Shown: positions 7,265 to 14,249 of the stretch, piece by piece
How the letters are laid out: every line of letters starts with the position of its first letter
Numbering within the stretch: position 1 is the first letter of the stretch
NCBI GenBank assembly: GCA_050485745.1
Contig: JBJHBY010000030.1
Coordinates: 1 to 21,167, forward strand
Reading direction: 5' to 3'
Length of the DNA: 21,167 nucleotides
From: JBJHBY01 sp050485745
Lineage (GTDB): Bacteria; Pseudomonadota; Gammaproteobacteria; Pseudomonadales; CAMLJR01
Notes under the pieces: generated by a model
Databases searched by the model: none
Seen by the model: only the letters and a program-made list of their open reading frames with translations
Told to the model about the DNA's origin: nothing
Program-made: the position numbers and the translations under genes

Positions 7265-7480
7265 ATGCCCACTGAACAGAAGGCAAAAGGTCCAGTGTCA
7301 TATTTTCCCGCGATTGAATCGAAATATGGATTTCCGGTTCAATACTGGCTGGATCTTCTGGCGACCAGGGGCGGACTGAAGCACATGGAAATGGTCGCCT
7401 GGCTGAAAAATGAGCACGGGCTGGGTCATGGGCATGCCAATGCCCTGGTTGCCCATTTCCGTAACCCGCAGGAGTCCTGA
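7265..7480 (+). CDS. DUF4287 domain small protein
   Basis: A 71-residue protein with the DUF4287 pattern: GPVSYFPAIESKYGFPVQYW, then MEMVAWLKNEHGLGHGHANALVAHF. DUF4287 is a small all-helical domain of unknown function found alone or joined to DUF5655. The ATG at 7265 follows AGGAGAGG (7253-7260) and gives the normal domain length; an in-frame extension back to 7133 overlaps azoR and adds low-quality sequence. It is probably transcribed with azoR, from which it is separated by 122 bp containing only a weak 6-bp stem (7188-7206). Confidence 0.85.
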   Translation: MPTEQKAKGPVSYFPAIESKYGFPVQYWLDLLATRGGLKHMEMVAWLKNEHGLGHGHANALVAHFRNPQES

Positions 7481-7574
7481 CTCGCCAGCCGGGACCACGT
7501 TATGTGCGCAACAAAGCGGCCTGCGGCAGAGAGCGGTTGAGTGGATGGGCTGTTCTGATCAGGAACTACACGGT

Positions 7575-8201
7575 ATGTATGTCCCGAATCACTTCAGGCT
7601 GGACGACGAAGCGAGGCTCCGGCAATGTATTCGGGAGTATGGCTTCGGGCTGTTGATTGTTGCCGATGATGATGGAATCGAGGCGAACCATGTTCCCTTC
7701 CTGCTCGATTGTGAAGAGGATGGCGCTTTGGGAGTCTTGCGGTGTCATCTGGCCCGCAACAACCCGGTATGGCGGCGCTTGATGGATGGGGCACGGGTTC
7801 TGGCCGTGTTTCAGGGGCCTGACGCGTATGTGTCGCCCTCATGGTACCCAACGAAGGAAGTGGACGCGCGGGTGGTGCCAACCTGGAATTATCTGGCCGT
7901 CCATGCCGCAGGCCATGCCCGGGTGATTCAGGATCCAGCCTGGCTGAAGTGGCATCTTCATCAGCTGACAGAGCGGCATGAATCGGCGAGAGCCACGCCC
8001 TGGGCTGTGGATGACGCGCCGCGGGATTTCACTGAGCGTTTGATGCAAGCCATCGTGGGTGTGGAAATCAGGATTGAGACACTGACGGGCAAGCTGAAAG
8101 CAAGCCAGAATCAGCCGGAACAAAACCGCAGTGGTGTCAGGGCTGGCCTCGAGCGTGGCGGTGGCGAGAACAGTCTTGCCATGTCAAAGCTCATCAGCTA
8201 G
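7575..8201 (+). CDS. FMN-binding negative transcriptional regulator (PaiB family)
   Basis: A 208-residue protein of the PaiB family, with a split-barrel flavin-binding fold. It begins MYVPNHFRLDD and shows HLARNNPVW (58-66), FQGPDAYVSPSWY (79-91), VPTWNYLAVHAAG (101-113) and the C-terminal IVGVEIRIETLTGKLKASQN (160-179), all diagnostic. PaiB was first described as a negative regulator of sporulation and protease genes in Bacillus; in proteobacteria its role is unclear and it may be a flavin or haem-related enzyme. The ATG at 7575 is chosen because residues before it are unlike the family and AGGA stands at 7561-7564. The last 8 bases overlap the convergent TetR gene. Confidence 0.9.
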   Translation: MYVPNHFRLDDEARLRQCIREYGFGLLIVADDDGIEANHVPFLLDCEEDGALGVLRCHLARNNPVWRRLMDGARVLAVFQGPDAYVSPSWYPTKEVDARVVPTWNYLAVHAAGHARVIQDPAWLKWHLHQLTERHESARATPWAVDDAPRDFTERLMQAIVGVEIRIETLTGKLKASQNQPEQNRSGVRAGLERGGGENSLAMSKLIS

Positions 8202-8850
8202 CAAGAGGCCTCACCTCTGCCCCGTACGCACGCATAAACAGGTCGACACAGCTGTCGAGATAGGCTGTCAGCTCCGCCAGGGCCTGCTCGTTGGTCAGCC
8301 CCAGCACGGCGCGGAAGTAAGCCTCGCCCTTGATCATATGCAGCAGGTGGTGGGAAGCGAAGTGAGGGTTGTCGATGTGCAGGCGGCCGGCGGCGACCTG
8401 GCGCCGCAGGTAGCCCTTGAGATGTGCCTCGACCCGCGCGGGGCCCGCTTCCCAGAACAGCTGCGAAATTTTCGAATGGTTGGCGGCGCCCGCGACACAG
8501 ATGCGGTGCACCGCGATGGCCTCGCGGCTGGTCAGCAGGTCACTGAAGTGCTGGGCAAACTCCCGCAGGTACACATCCACCGGCAGGCTTTCGTCCATGC
8601 CGCTGCCATCCAGTTGATGCGCCAGGCACTTGCACTTCACCGCGGCCTGGAACAAGGCGTCCTTGTTGCCGAAGTGGCTGTAGACCGTCTGCTTTGAGAC
8701 GCCTGCCGCCCTGGCTACCGCCTCCATGCTGACGGCATCGAAGCCGTGGTCGACGAACAGCTCACTGGCGGCTTCCAGGATCAGCTGGCCCTTTTCCTCA
8801 CTTTTGCCGCGGCCCTGGGGGGGCAGCGGGACGTTGCGGCTGGAATTCAT
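8194..8850 (-). CDS. TetR-family transcriptional repressor of the adjacent RND pump
   Basis: A 218-residue TetR/AcrR protein. The N-terminal DNA-binding domain runs from about residue 21 (GQLILEAASELFVDHGFDAV) through the helix-turn-helix VARAAGVSKQTVYSHFGNKD (45-64) and is clear. The rest is the helical ligand-binding and dimer domain, ending around VDLFMRAYG. It is transcribed away from an RND adaptor-permease pair, and the 91-bp space between the starts holds two matching inverted repeats, the usual setup for autorepression and pump control by a TetR protein. TTGGAG eight bases before the ATG is the ribosome-binding site. The inducer cannot be inferred. Confidence 0.93.
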   Translation of the reverse strand: MNSSRNVPLPPQGRGKSEEKGQLILEAASELFVDHGFDAVSMEAVARAAGVSKQTVYSHFGNKDALFQAAVKCKCLAHQLDGSGMDESLPVDVYLREFAQHFSDLLTSREAIAVHRICVAGAANHSKISQLFWEAGPARVEAHLKGYLRRQVAAGRLHIDNPHFASHHLLHMIKGEAYFRAVLGLTNEQALAELTAYLDSCVDLFMRAYGAEVRPLAS

Positions 8851-8872
8851 ACGAGCTCCAAAAATTTCATTT

Positions 8873-8890
8873 CTAGACTAGACCGTCCAG
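8873..8890. promoter_or_regulatory. Candidate TetR operator 1
   Basis: CTAGAC-N6-GTCCAG, an inverted repeat with one mismatch, followed by TTTGA. It shares GTCCAGTTT and its geometry with the site at 8906-8923, exactly 33 bp (about three helical turns) away, within the tetR-RND divergent region. Confidence 0.65.
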
Positions 8891-8905
8891 TTTGATTTGT
8901 CTATG

Positions 8906-8923
8906 CTGGACCGACCCGTCCAG
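8906..8923. promoter_or_regulatory. Candidate TetR operator 2
   Basis: CTGGAC-N6-GTCCAG, a perfect inverted repeat with 6-bp arms. It lies 19 bp before the chosen ATG of the adaptor gene, so repressor binding would block transcription of the pump. It overlaps or directly follows a possible -10 element (TATGCT, 8902-8907). Confidence 0.65.
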
Positions 8924-8941
8924 TTTAGCCGGACTACCACC

Positions 8942-10030
8942 ATGGCCGCACACCGGTTCCTGCCCCTGATCGCCCTCTGGGTACCCCTGGCATTGTGGGC
9001 TGAACCCCACTGGCACGTGGTGCAGACGGTGCCGTTGGTGCCGCAGACCAGCTTCGAGGCCCAGCGTTCGTTTTCGGGCCGGGTCGAGGCGGCGCAGCGT
9101 GTCGAGCTGGGCTTCGAGCTGGCCGGGCGCATCGACGCGATGGCGGTGGTCGAGGGGATGAGCGTCGAGGCTGGCCAGTTGCTCGCCAGCCTCGATACCC
9201 GGCTGCTGCAGGCCGAGTCCCGCGAGTTGCTCGCCCGCTCCGCGGAGCTGGAGGCGCGCCGGGATCAGGTGGTTCTGGAGCTGGCGCGCCAGCGCCGTCT
9301 GATCGACCGTGGCCACGCCGCGCAACAGCGCGTGGATGATCTCGACGCCGAGCGCCGTGCCCTCGATGCCCAGTTGCAGCGCCTGCAGGCACAACAGGAC
9401 GGCGTACAACTGCGCCTGGACAAATCCCGCCTGCATGCACCCTTCGCCGGTGAAGTACTCAGCCTGACGGCGGAGCAGGGCATGGTGGTACAGGCCGGCC
9501 AGCCTTTGCTTCGTCTCGTGCAGACCCAGCGCAGCGAGGCGGTGTTCGGGGTTCCCGCCAGCCTGGGGGCCGGGGTGGTGGTGGGCGACGAGCTGGAAGT
9601 GCTGGGGGAGTTCGGCCAGGCCTGCGGGCGCGTGCTGTCCGTGTCCCGCAGTGTGGACCCGGCGACCCTGACCCGCACCGTGCGGGTGGCGTTGCCCCCG
9701 TCGCTCGGCGTCGCGGACAGCAGCGTGGTGCAGGCCCTGCTGACGGAGCGGCGTCCGCTGGCCGGCGCCTGGTTGCCATTGGATGCGCTGCTGGCCGGCC
9801 CCCGTGGCACCTGGGCTGTTTATGTTCTGAATCCGGCCCCGGGTCTGGCGCCGGAATCCGCCCTGGCCGGACAAAAGCCTGAACTGTTCCACCTGAGCAA
9901 ACATAGCGTCGAGGTGCTGCACCAGCGCGCCGATGCGGTTTATGTGCGCTCGGCGCTGGATGCGGGTGCGGCGGTGGTGGCCGGCGGTACCCACCGGCTG
10001 GCGCCGGGGCAGACGGTGAGGCTGCCGTGA
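8942..10030 (+). CDS. RND efflux periplasmic adaptor (membrane fusion) protein
   Basis: A 362-residue HlyD/AcrA-type adaptor linking an inner-membrane RND pump to an outer-membrane channel. Residues 1-20 are a signal peptide ending ALWA. The first lipoyl half is at about 45-87 (GFELAGRIDAMAVVEGMSV...GQLLASLD), a coiled-coil hairpin rich in L, E, R, Q and D spans about 88-160, and the second lipoyl half begins KSRLHAPFAGEV (161-172). Beta-barrel and membrane-proximal domains follow, including DPATLTRTVRVAL (239-251). ATG 8942 is chosen because an earlier in-frame TTG 8897 or ATG 8903 would put operator 2 in the coding region and delay the signal peptide; the ribosome-binding site is weak. It overlaps the permease gene by one base. 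Confidence 0.9.
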   Translation: MAAHRFLPLIALWVPLALWAEPHWHVVQTVPLVPQTSFEAQRSFSGRVEAAQRVELGFELAGRIDAMAVVEGMSVEAGQLLASLDTRLLQAESRELLARSAELEARRDQVVLELARQRRLIDRGHAAQQRVDDLDAERRALDAQLQRLQAQQDGVQLRLDKSRLHAPFAGEVLSLTAEQGMVVQAGQPLLRLVQTQRSEAVFGVPASLGAGVVVGDELEVLGEFGQACGRVLSVSRSVDPATLTRTVRVALPPSLGVADSSVVQALLTERRPLAGAWLPLDALLAGPRGTWAVYVLNPAPGLAPESALAGQKPELFHLSKHSVEVLHQRADAVYVRSALDAGAAVVAGGTHRLAPGQTVRLP

Positions 10031-13000
10031 TGTTACTGGCCCTGGAACGGGTACTCGCCAATCCGCGGGTGGTGGCGCTCAGCCTGGTCCTGATCGTGGT
10101 TGCGGGGCTGAACGCGATCAATACCCTGCCACGCCAGGAAGACCCTCGCATCACCAATCGCAACGGCATCGTGCTGGTGCGTCTTCCCGGCGCCAGTGCC
10201 GAGCGCATCGAGGCGCTGGTGGCCGAGCCCATCGAGCGCAGCCTGCGTGAGAAACCCGAGATCGAACACATCACCGTCAATGCCCGTGCCGGCATCGTTG
10301 CTCTTTCCATCGAATTGAAGGACTCGGTCCGACGCGGCCAGGCGGATGCCCTGTGGACGGAGCTGCGCGACAAGCTGCGCCAGGTGCCGCTGCCGGCGGG
10401 CGCCTCGGCACCGCTGCTGGACAGCGAGCGCGGCCACGCCTTCACCTGGATTGGCGCTCTGCGCTGGGACGGAAGCCATCCGGACATCCTCGCCAGTGGC
10501 CGCCATGCGCGCGAACTCGCCAGCCGCCTCACCAACTTGCCCGGCACCGACGTCGTCCGGCTTTACGGCCTGCCGGAAGAAGAGGTGCAGGTGGCGGTCG
10601 ACCCCGCCCGCGCCGCCGCCCTGGGGCTGAGGGTGGCGGACATCGCGCGGCGCGTGCAGGAGAGTGACGCCAAGGTGGCCTCCGGGGAACTCAACAACGG
10701 CGAGCACCGCCTGACTCTGGAAGTGGCGGGTGCCCTCGAACAACTGGAGCGGGTGCGGCGTATTCCGCTGCTGACCGATCAGCGCGGCATCACCTTGCAA
10801 CTGGGAGACCTGGCCGAGGTGCGGCGCGACGAACGCACGCCACCGGCGGATTACGCCATCGTGGATGGCGAGCGCGCCGTGGTGCTGGCGGTACGCATGC
10901 TGCCCGGGTATCGCGGCGACCGCTGGACCCGCCAGCTGCACACGCTGGTGGCGGACTTCCAGGCCGAACTGCCCGCGGAGTTGCAGGTGGATGAACTGTT
11001 CGTGCAGCAGCGCTACACCAAGGCGCGGTTGAGCGAACTCGTCGGCAACATCATGCTGGGCTTCGGCCTGATCGTGCTGGTGCTGTGGCTGACCCTGGGC
11101 AGGCGCGCGGCGCTGCTGGTGGCGGCCTCGCTGCCGGTAACGGTGTTGTTCGCGTTGGCCTGCATGCGCTTCACTCATCTGCCCATCCATCAGATGTCGG
11201 TGACAGGGCTGATCGTGGCCCTGGGCATCATGGTGGACAACGCCATTGTCATGGCGGACACGGTCACCCGCTACCGCCGCGACGGCATGCGTGCCATTGC
11301 CGCCGCGGCGCGCGCGGTGCGCCATCTGTGGCTGCCGCTGCTGGGCTCCACCCTCACCACCGTGCTGGCGTTCATGCCCATCGTGCTGATGCCCGGGCCG
11401 GCGGGTGAGTTCGTCGGCGGCATCGCCCTGGCGGTGAGTTTTTCCCTGGTGGGTTCGTGGCTGATTTCACTCTTTATCGTCGCTCCGCTGGCGGGGTTGT
11501 GGCTGCGCCCGGAGCAGGGTCACGGCATCCGCATGCCGCGCCTGGGGCAGCGCTTTCGCCGGCTGCTGCACTGGGTCCTGGTGCGCCCGCGGCGGGTGAT
11601 GGCGGCGATTCTTACGCTGCCGTTGCTGGGTTTTGTGGCGGGTAGCCAGTTGCCCGAGCAGTTCTTTCCCGTATCGGACCGGGACATGATCAACCTGGAG
11701 CTATTCCTGCCGGCGTCCGCTTCAATCGAGGCCACCCGGCGTGCCACCGCCGAGCTGGGCACGGTGCTGGCGGAGTACCCTGAGATCGAATCCCTGCACT
11801 GGTTCGTTGGCCGCAGCGCGCCGCCGTTCTACTACAACCTGATGGACCGGCGCGACGGCAGCCCGTTCTACGCCCAGGCCATGTTGCGCGCCACGGACTT
11901 CCGCGCCGCCAATCGCCTGGTGGATACCCTGCAGCGCCGCCTGGACCGTGACTTTCCGCGCTACCAGGTGATCCTGCGCCGCCTGGAGCAGGGCCCGCCG
12001 TCGGCGGCGCCCATCGAGCTGCGCATCGTCGGCCCCGACCTGGACCTGCTGCGCAGCCTGGGTGATGAAGTGCGCCGCGTTGCGCTGGAAACCCGGGACG
12101 TAGTGCAGGTGCGCGATTCCCTGGGGGAATCCGTGCCCAAGCTGTGGCTGCATGCGGACGAGATCGGTGGCCGGCTCGGCGGCATGGCCCTGACCGAGCT
12201 CGCCGCCAGCCTGCAGGCGGACCTGGACGGCCGCTCTGGCGGCTCGCTGCTGGAGGCCACCGAACAACTGCCAGTTCGCGTGCAAAGCGCCGGTGCGCGT
12301 AGCGGCGACATCCAGGCCCTGCAGCGCCTTGACGTGGTGCTGCCCGGCGGCAATCGCCCGCTGATGGCGCTGGCCGAGGCGCGCCTGGCACCGGCGCCCG
12401 CGCTGATCACCCGCCGCGACGGCGAGCGCATCAACAACATCGAGGTCTATGTGCGCGACACCGTGTTGCCCTCCGTGGTACTGGAGCGTGTGCGCAGCGC
12501 ACTCGACGCCGGGGGCTTCCACCTGCCGGCGGGGTATCGCCTGGAAATCGGCGGCGAGAGCGAAAATCGCTCCGAGGCCGTGACCAAGCTGATGGGCAGC
12601 GTCAGCATCATTGCCGTCCTGCTGGTGGTGACGGTGGTGATGTCATTCAACTCCTTTCGCCTCAGCCTGATCGTATTCGCCGTGGCGGTGCAGGCGGCGG
12701 GTCTGGGCATGCTCAGTCTGGCCCTGAGTGGTTACCCCTTCGGCTTCAACTGTATCGTTGCGGTCATGGGCCTGGTTGGCCTGGCGGTCAACGCCGCGAT
12801 CGTGATCCTCACCGAACTGCGGGAATCCGACGCCGCCATGGCGGCTGACACCGCCGCCATCGAAGCAGCCGTGGCCGCCTGCACCCGCCATATCAGCTCC
12901 ACTACCGTCACCACCGTAGTGGGGCTGATGCCGCTGATTTTCTCCGGCGGTGGCTTCTGGCCCCCCTTCGCGGTAGTGCTCGCCGGTGGCACCGTACTCG

Positions 13001-13110
13001 CCACCCTGCTGTCGCTGCTGTTCGTGCCCTGCGCCTTCCTGCTGCTGCGCCAGCCAGGGGCAGGGCGGTTGTGGCGGGCGCGGGCGCCCGAACAGCCCCT
13101 TGCCGCATAA
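10030..13110 (+). CDS. RND-family efflux permease
   Basis: A 1026-residue proton-driven RND pump, the usual size for AcrB-type permeases, with the first helix at about 8-28 and two groups of further helices near 335-460 and 855-1000. Large periplasmic loops lie between. In TM4 the motif is GIMVDNAIVMADT (399-411): D403 matches AcrB D407 while N404 replaces D408. In TM10 the segment LVGLAVNAAIVIL has N921 where AcrB has K940. Such variation is seen in non-AcrB branches, so the substrate may differ from HAE-1 drug pumps. The ATG shares one base with the adaptor stop (a GTG three bases earlier is an alternative), indicating coupled translation. No outer-membrane channel gene is present. Confidence 0.95.
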   Translation: MLLALERVLANPRVVALSLVLIVVAGLNAINTLPRQEDPRITNRNGIVLVRLPGASAERIEALVAEPIERSLREKPEIEHITVNARAGIVALSIELKDSVRRGQADALWTELRDKLRQVPLPAGASAPLLDSERGHAFTWIGALRWDGSHPDILASGRHARELASRLTNLPGTDVVRLYGLPEEEVQVAVDPARAAALGLRVADIARRVQESDAKVASGELNNGEHRLTLEVAGALEQLERVRRIPLLTDQRGITLQLGDLAEVRRDERTPPADYAIVDGERAVVLAVRMLPGYRGDRWTRQLHTLVADFQAELPAELQVDELFVQQRYTKARLSELVGNIMLGFGLIVLVLWLTLGRRAALLVAASLPVTVLFALACMRFTHLPIHQMSVTGLIVALGIMVDNAIVMADTVTRYRRDGMRAIAAAARAVRHLWLPLLGSTLTTVLAFMPIVLMPGPAGEFVGGIALAVSFSLVGSWLISLFIVAPLAGLWLRPEQGHGIRMPRLGQRFRRLLHWVLVRPRRVMAAILTLPLLGFVAGSQLPEQFFPVSDRDMINLELFLPASASIEATRRATAELGTVLAEYPEIESLHWFVGRSAPPFYYNLMDRRDGSPFYAQAMLRATDFRAANRLVDTLQRRLDRDFPRYQVILRRLEQGPPSAAPIELRIVGPDLDLLRSLGDEVRRVALETRDVVQVRDSLGESVPKLWLHADEIGGRLGGMALTELAASLQADLDGRSGGSLLEATEQLPVRVQSAGARSGDIQALQRLDVVLPGGNRPLMALAEARLAPAPALITRRDGERINNIEVYVRDTVLPSVVLERVRSALDAGGFHLPAGYRLEIGGESENRSEAVTKLMGSVSIIAVLLVVTVVMSFNSFRLSLIVFAVAVQAAGLGMLSLALSGYPFGFNCIVAVMGLVGLAVNAAIVILTELRESDAAMAADTAAIEAAVAACTRHISSTTVTTVVGLMPLIFSGGGFWPPFAVVLAGGTVLATLLSLLFVPCAFLLLRQPGAGRLWRARAPEQPLAA

Positions 13111-13140
13111 ACCGCTGCAGTAGAGGGCTGTAGCAACTCT

Positions 13141-13235
13141 GTTTCAAATGAACTGAAACCAGGCCTGATGAAGCTAAAGCTAACTGAGGCGGGACGCGGC
13201 ATCCAGCCGTGCAGCATCCGGCAGATCTGATGCTG
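13141..13235. other. Weak stem-loops between convergent RND and yoeB genes
   Basis: GTTTCA (13141-13146) pairs with TGAAAC (13154-13159), and CAGCATC (13212-13218) with GATGCTG (13229-13235). Either could slow transcription between the convergent units, but neither is followed by a T-tract in either direction. I see nothing else in this space. Confidence 0.25.
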
Positions 13236-13262
13236 GATGATCAGAGTGGCGGCGTGAGGTCA

Positions 13263-13517
13263 TCAGTAGTGATACCTCAACTGCACCACCCACAGCGCCC
13301 CATTCTCGATCCTGTACACCATGCGGTGCTCATCGTTGATGCGCCGGGACCAGTAGCCTGATAGCGCATGCTTCAGGGGCTCCGGCTTGCCGATGCCCTC
13401 GAAGGGCGCGCGCTGGACTTCCTTGATCAGGCTGTTGATTCTCTTGAGGATCTGTTTAGCGGTTTTCTGCCAGTGGAGGTAGTCCTCCCACGCACGCTCG
13501 GCAAGAAACAGCTTCAC
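13263..13517 (-). CDS. yoeB: YoeB-family mRNA interferase toxin
   Basis: The 84-residue protein has the same length as E. coli YoeB and the same residues throughout the fold: EDYLHWQ near the start, FEGIGKPEPLKH at 39-50, YWSRRI at 55-60 and the C-terminal RYHY. The catalytic set described for YoeB, E46, R65, H83 and Y84, is all present, so the toxin should be active. YoeB binds the ribosome and cleaves mRNA during translation. It starts with GTG at 13517, which overlaps the antitoxin stop by four bases (GTGA), the normal coupling in this module. Confidence 0.96.
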   Translation of the reverse strand: MKLFLAERAWEDYLHWQKTAKQILKRINSLIKEVQRAPFEGIGKPEPLKHALSGYWSRRINDEHRMVYRIENGALWVVQLRYHY

Positions 13518-13765
13518 TCGAGCAGCTCCCGCTCGCTGCCGCCACCTTGTTCCAGCTCCGCAACAGCCTCGATCAGGCGCCGGGCGTTTTTCGGGCTTCT
13601 GAGCAGATAGGCGGTTTCTTCCAGGGCCTGGTAGTCCTCCATGGAGATCATGACCACGGCGCCTTCGCCCTTGCGGGTGATGGCGATGGGAGCGTGGTCC
13701 TCGCAAACGCGCTCCATGGTTCTGGCGAGATTGCTCCGGGCCGCAGTGTAGCTGATGCTTTCCAT
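13514..13765 (-). CDS. yefM: YefM (Phd/YefM-family) antitoxin
   Basis: An 83-residue antitoxin equal in length to E. coli YefM. ISYTAARSNLARTMERV is the DNA-binding and dimer part, EDHAPIAITRKG the central strand and EETAYLLRSPKNARRL (49-64) the strongly conserved helix that leads into the toxin-binding tail. It neutralises YoeB and, with it, represses the operon. ATG 13765 is chosen by alignment with the E. coli start; ATGs further upstream (13780, 13786) would translate through the TGTACA operator. A promoter and operator are visible just upstream. Confidence 0.95.
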   Translation of the reverse strand: MESISYTAARSNLARTMERVCEDHAPIAITRKGEGAVVMISMEDYQALEETAYLLRSPKNARRLIEAVAELEQGGGSERELLE

Positions 13766-13773
13766 ATCAAGCC

Positions 13774-13798
13774 TGTACATGTACATAAAATTGTACAA
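13774..13798. promoter_or_regulatory. YefM-YoeB operator (TGTACA boxes)
   Basis: Three TGTACA cores occur at 13774-13779, 13780-13785 and 13792-13797. The first two abut to form the perfect palindrome TGTACATGTACA and the third is inside TTGTACAA. TGTACA is the known core recognised by YefM-YoeB in E. coli, where a long and a short palindrome lie side by side. The 12-bp spacing of the last two cores fits that geometry. The boxes sit between the -10 element and the antitoxin start. Confidence 0.8.
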
Positions 13799-13827
13799 AT
13801 TATGCGTCTGCATTATCGCGCCGTCAA
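13799..13827 (-). promoter_or_regulatory. yefM-yoeB promoter
   Basis: Read on the minus strand, TTGACG (13827-13822) and CATAAT (13804-13799) are separated by exactly 17 bases, each with five of six consensus matches. The -10 directly abuts the outer TGTACA box, so repressor binding would cover the start point. Confidence 0.7.
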
Positions 13828-13958
13828 CTCCCCTCGCCTCTTGGCTCCTGATCTTTGGGCCCTCCTTTGCTATCCGGGCCATCCCGAGGGTCAGACATGG
13901 CCGATACCGCATATCTCGACTAGGGCATCTCTGATCAATTCGGCAATGGCTCAGCGGA

Positions 13959-14050
13959 GCCTCTGGCGGACACTGGCGAGGCGCAACGCGAAGGTCAAGG
14001 GTTGCTCTCCTTGACGAGCGTTGCAACGACGTCCAGTGTGCGCCAGAGGC
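13959..14050. repeat. Large hairpin 1 inside the MITE-like element
   Basis: GCCTCTGGCGGACACTGG (13959-13976) pairs with CCAGTGTGCGCCAGAGGC (14033-14050) at 17 of 18 positions. The interior adds GCAACGC with GCGTTGC and GGTCAAGG with CCTTGACG, so nearly the whole 92 bases fold on themselves. Confidence 0.8.
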
Positions 14051-14061
14051 CCGCCCTTCGG

Positions 14062-14158
14062 GGCCTTGTGTTGATCCGCCTGACGTCGTTGCGGTCACTT
14101 GAAAGGCAACCAGCCTTCCCGCGTGACCGCGTCTCCCCAGACGAATCAACGCAAGGCC
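14062..14158. repeat. Large hairpin 2 inside the MITE-like element
   Basis: The 21-base arms 14062-14082 and 14138-14158 match at 18 of 21 positions, and GCGGTCAC (14091-14098) pairs with GTGACCGC (14123-14130) inside. GACGTCGTTGC (14082-14092 region) is also the reverse complement of GCAACGACGTC in hairpin 1, allowing an alternative fold. Confidence 0.75.
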
Positions 14159-14193
14159 TGAGCGATCGCCGAATTAATCAGAGGTGCCTTAAT

Positions 14194-14228
14194 AAAAAAC
14201 CCCCGGGGCGGCAGCGCCCCGGGGGTTT
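14194..14228 (-). terminator. Intrinsic terminator of mdh
   Basis: A perfect 14-bp stem, AAACCCCCGGGGCG (14197-14210) with CGCCCCGGGGGTTT (14215-14228), has a four-base loop. On the minus strand it is followed by TTTTTTATT, the required T-tract, just after the mdh stop. It abuts the right end of the MITE-like element. Confidence 0.92.
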
Positions 14229-14249
14229 GGTTTGATCAGCGCCTGTTGT

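Larger units (their letters stand above)
13923..14189. mobile_element. MITE-like non-autonomous element, 267 bp
   Basis: The ends form 32-bp terminal inverted repeats (13923-13954 and 14158-14189) matching at 27 of 32 positions; the outer bases read GGGCATCTCTGAT on one end and AGGCACCTCTGAT on the other strand. There is no transposase. Inside lie two large hairpins: 13959-14050 and 14062-14158. Flanks CTAG and TTAA both fit the YTAR target type of some IS5-family elements but are not identical, so no exact target duplication is claimed. The element lies between yefM and the mdh terminator, in a 484-bp stretch without a supported gene. The mobilising transposase is unknown. Confidence 0.75.

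Noticed and set aside
8873..9994. Long open frame on the minus strand opposite the RND adaptor gene
   Set aside because: Its translation is histidine-, glutamine- and arginine-rich without any family motif and mirrors a well-supported plus-strand gene in high-GC DNA.
10033..11325. 430-codon open frame opposite the RND permease
   Set aside because: It is a shadow of the permease; composition is typical of antisense GC-rich frames and it has no plausible start signal.
13547..14014. Plus-strand open frame opposite yefM
   Set aside because: Antisense to the antitoxin and promoter, with no motif or ribosome-binding site.
13766..14149. Upstream extension of the yefM reading frame
   Set aside because: It would run through the MITE-like element, the promoter and the TGTACA operator; alignment with known YefM supports the start at 13765.
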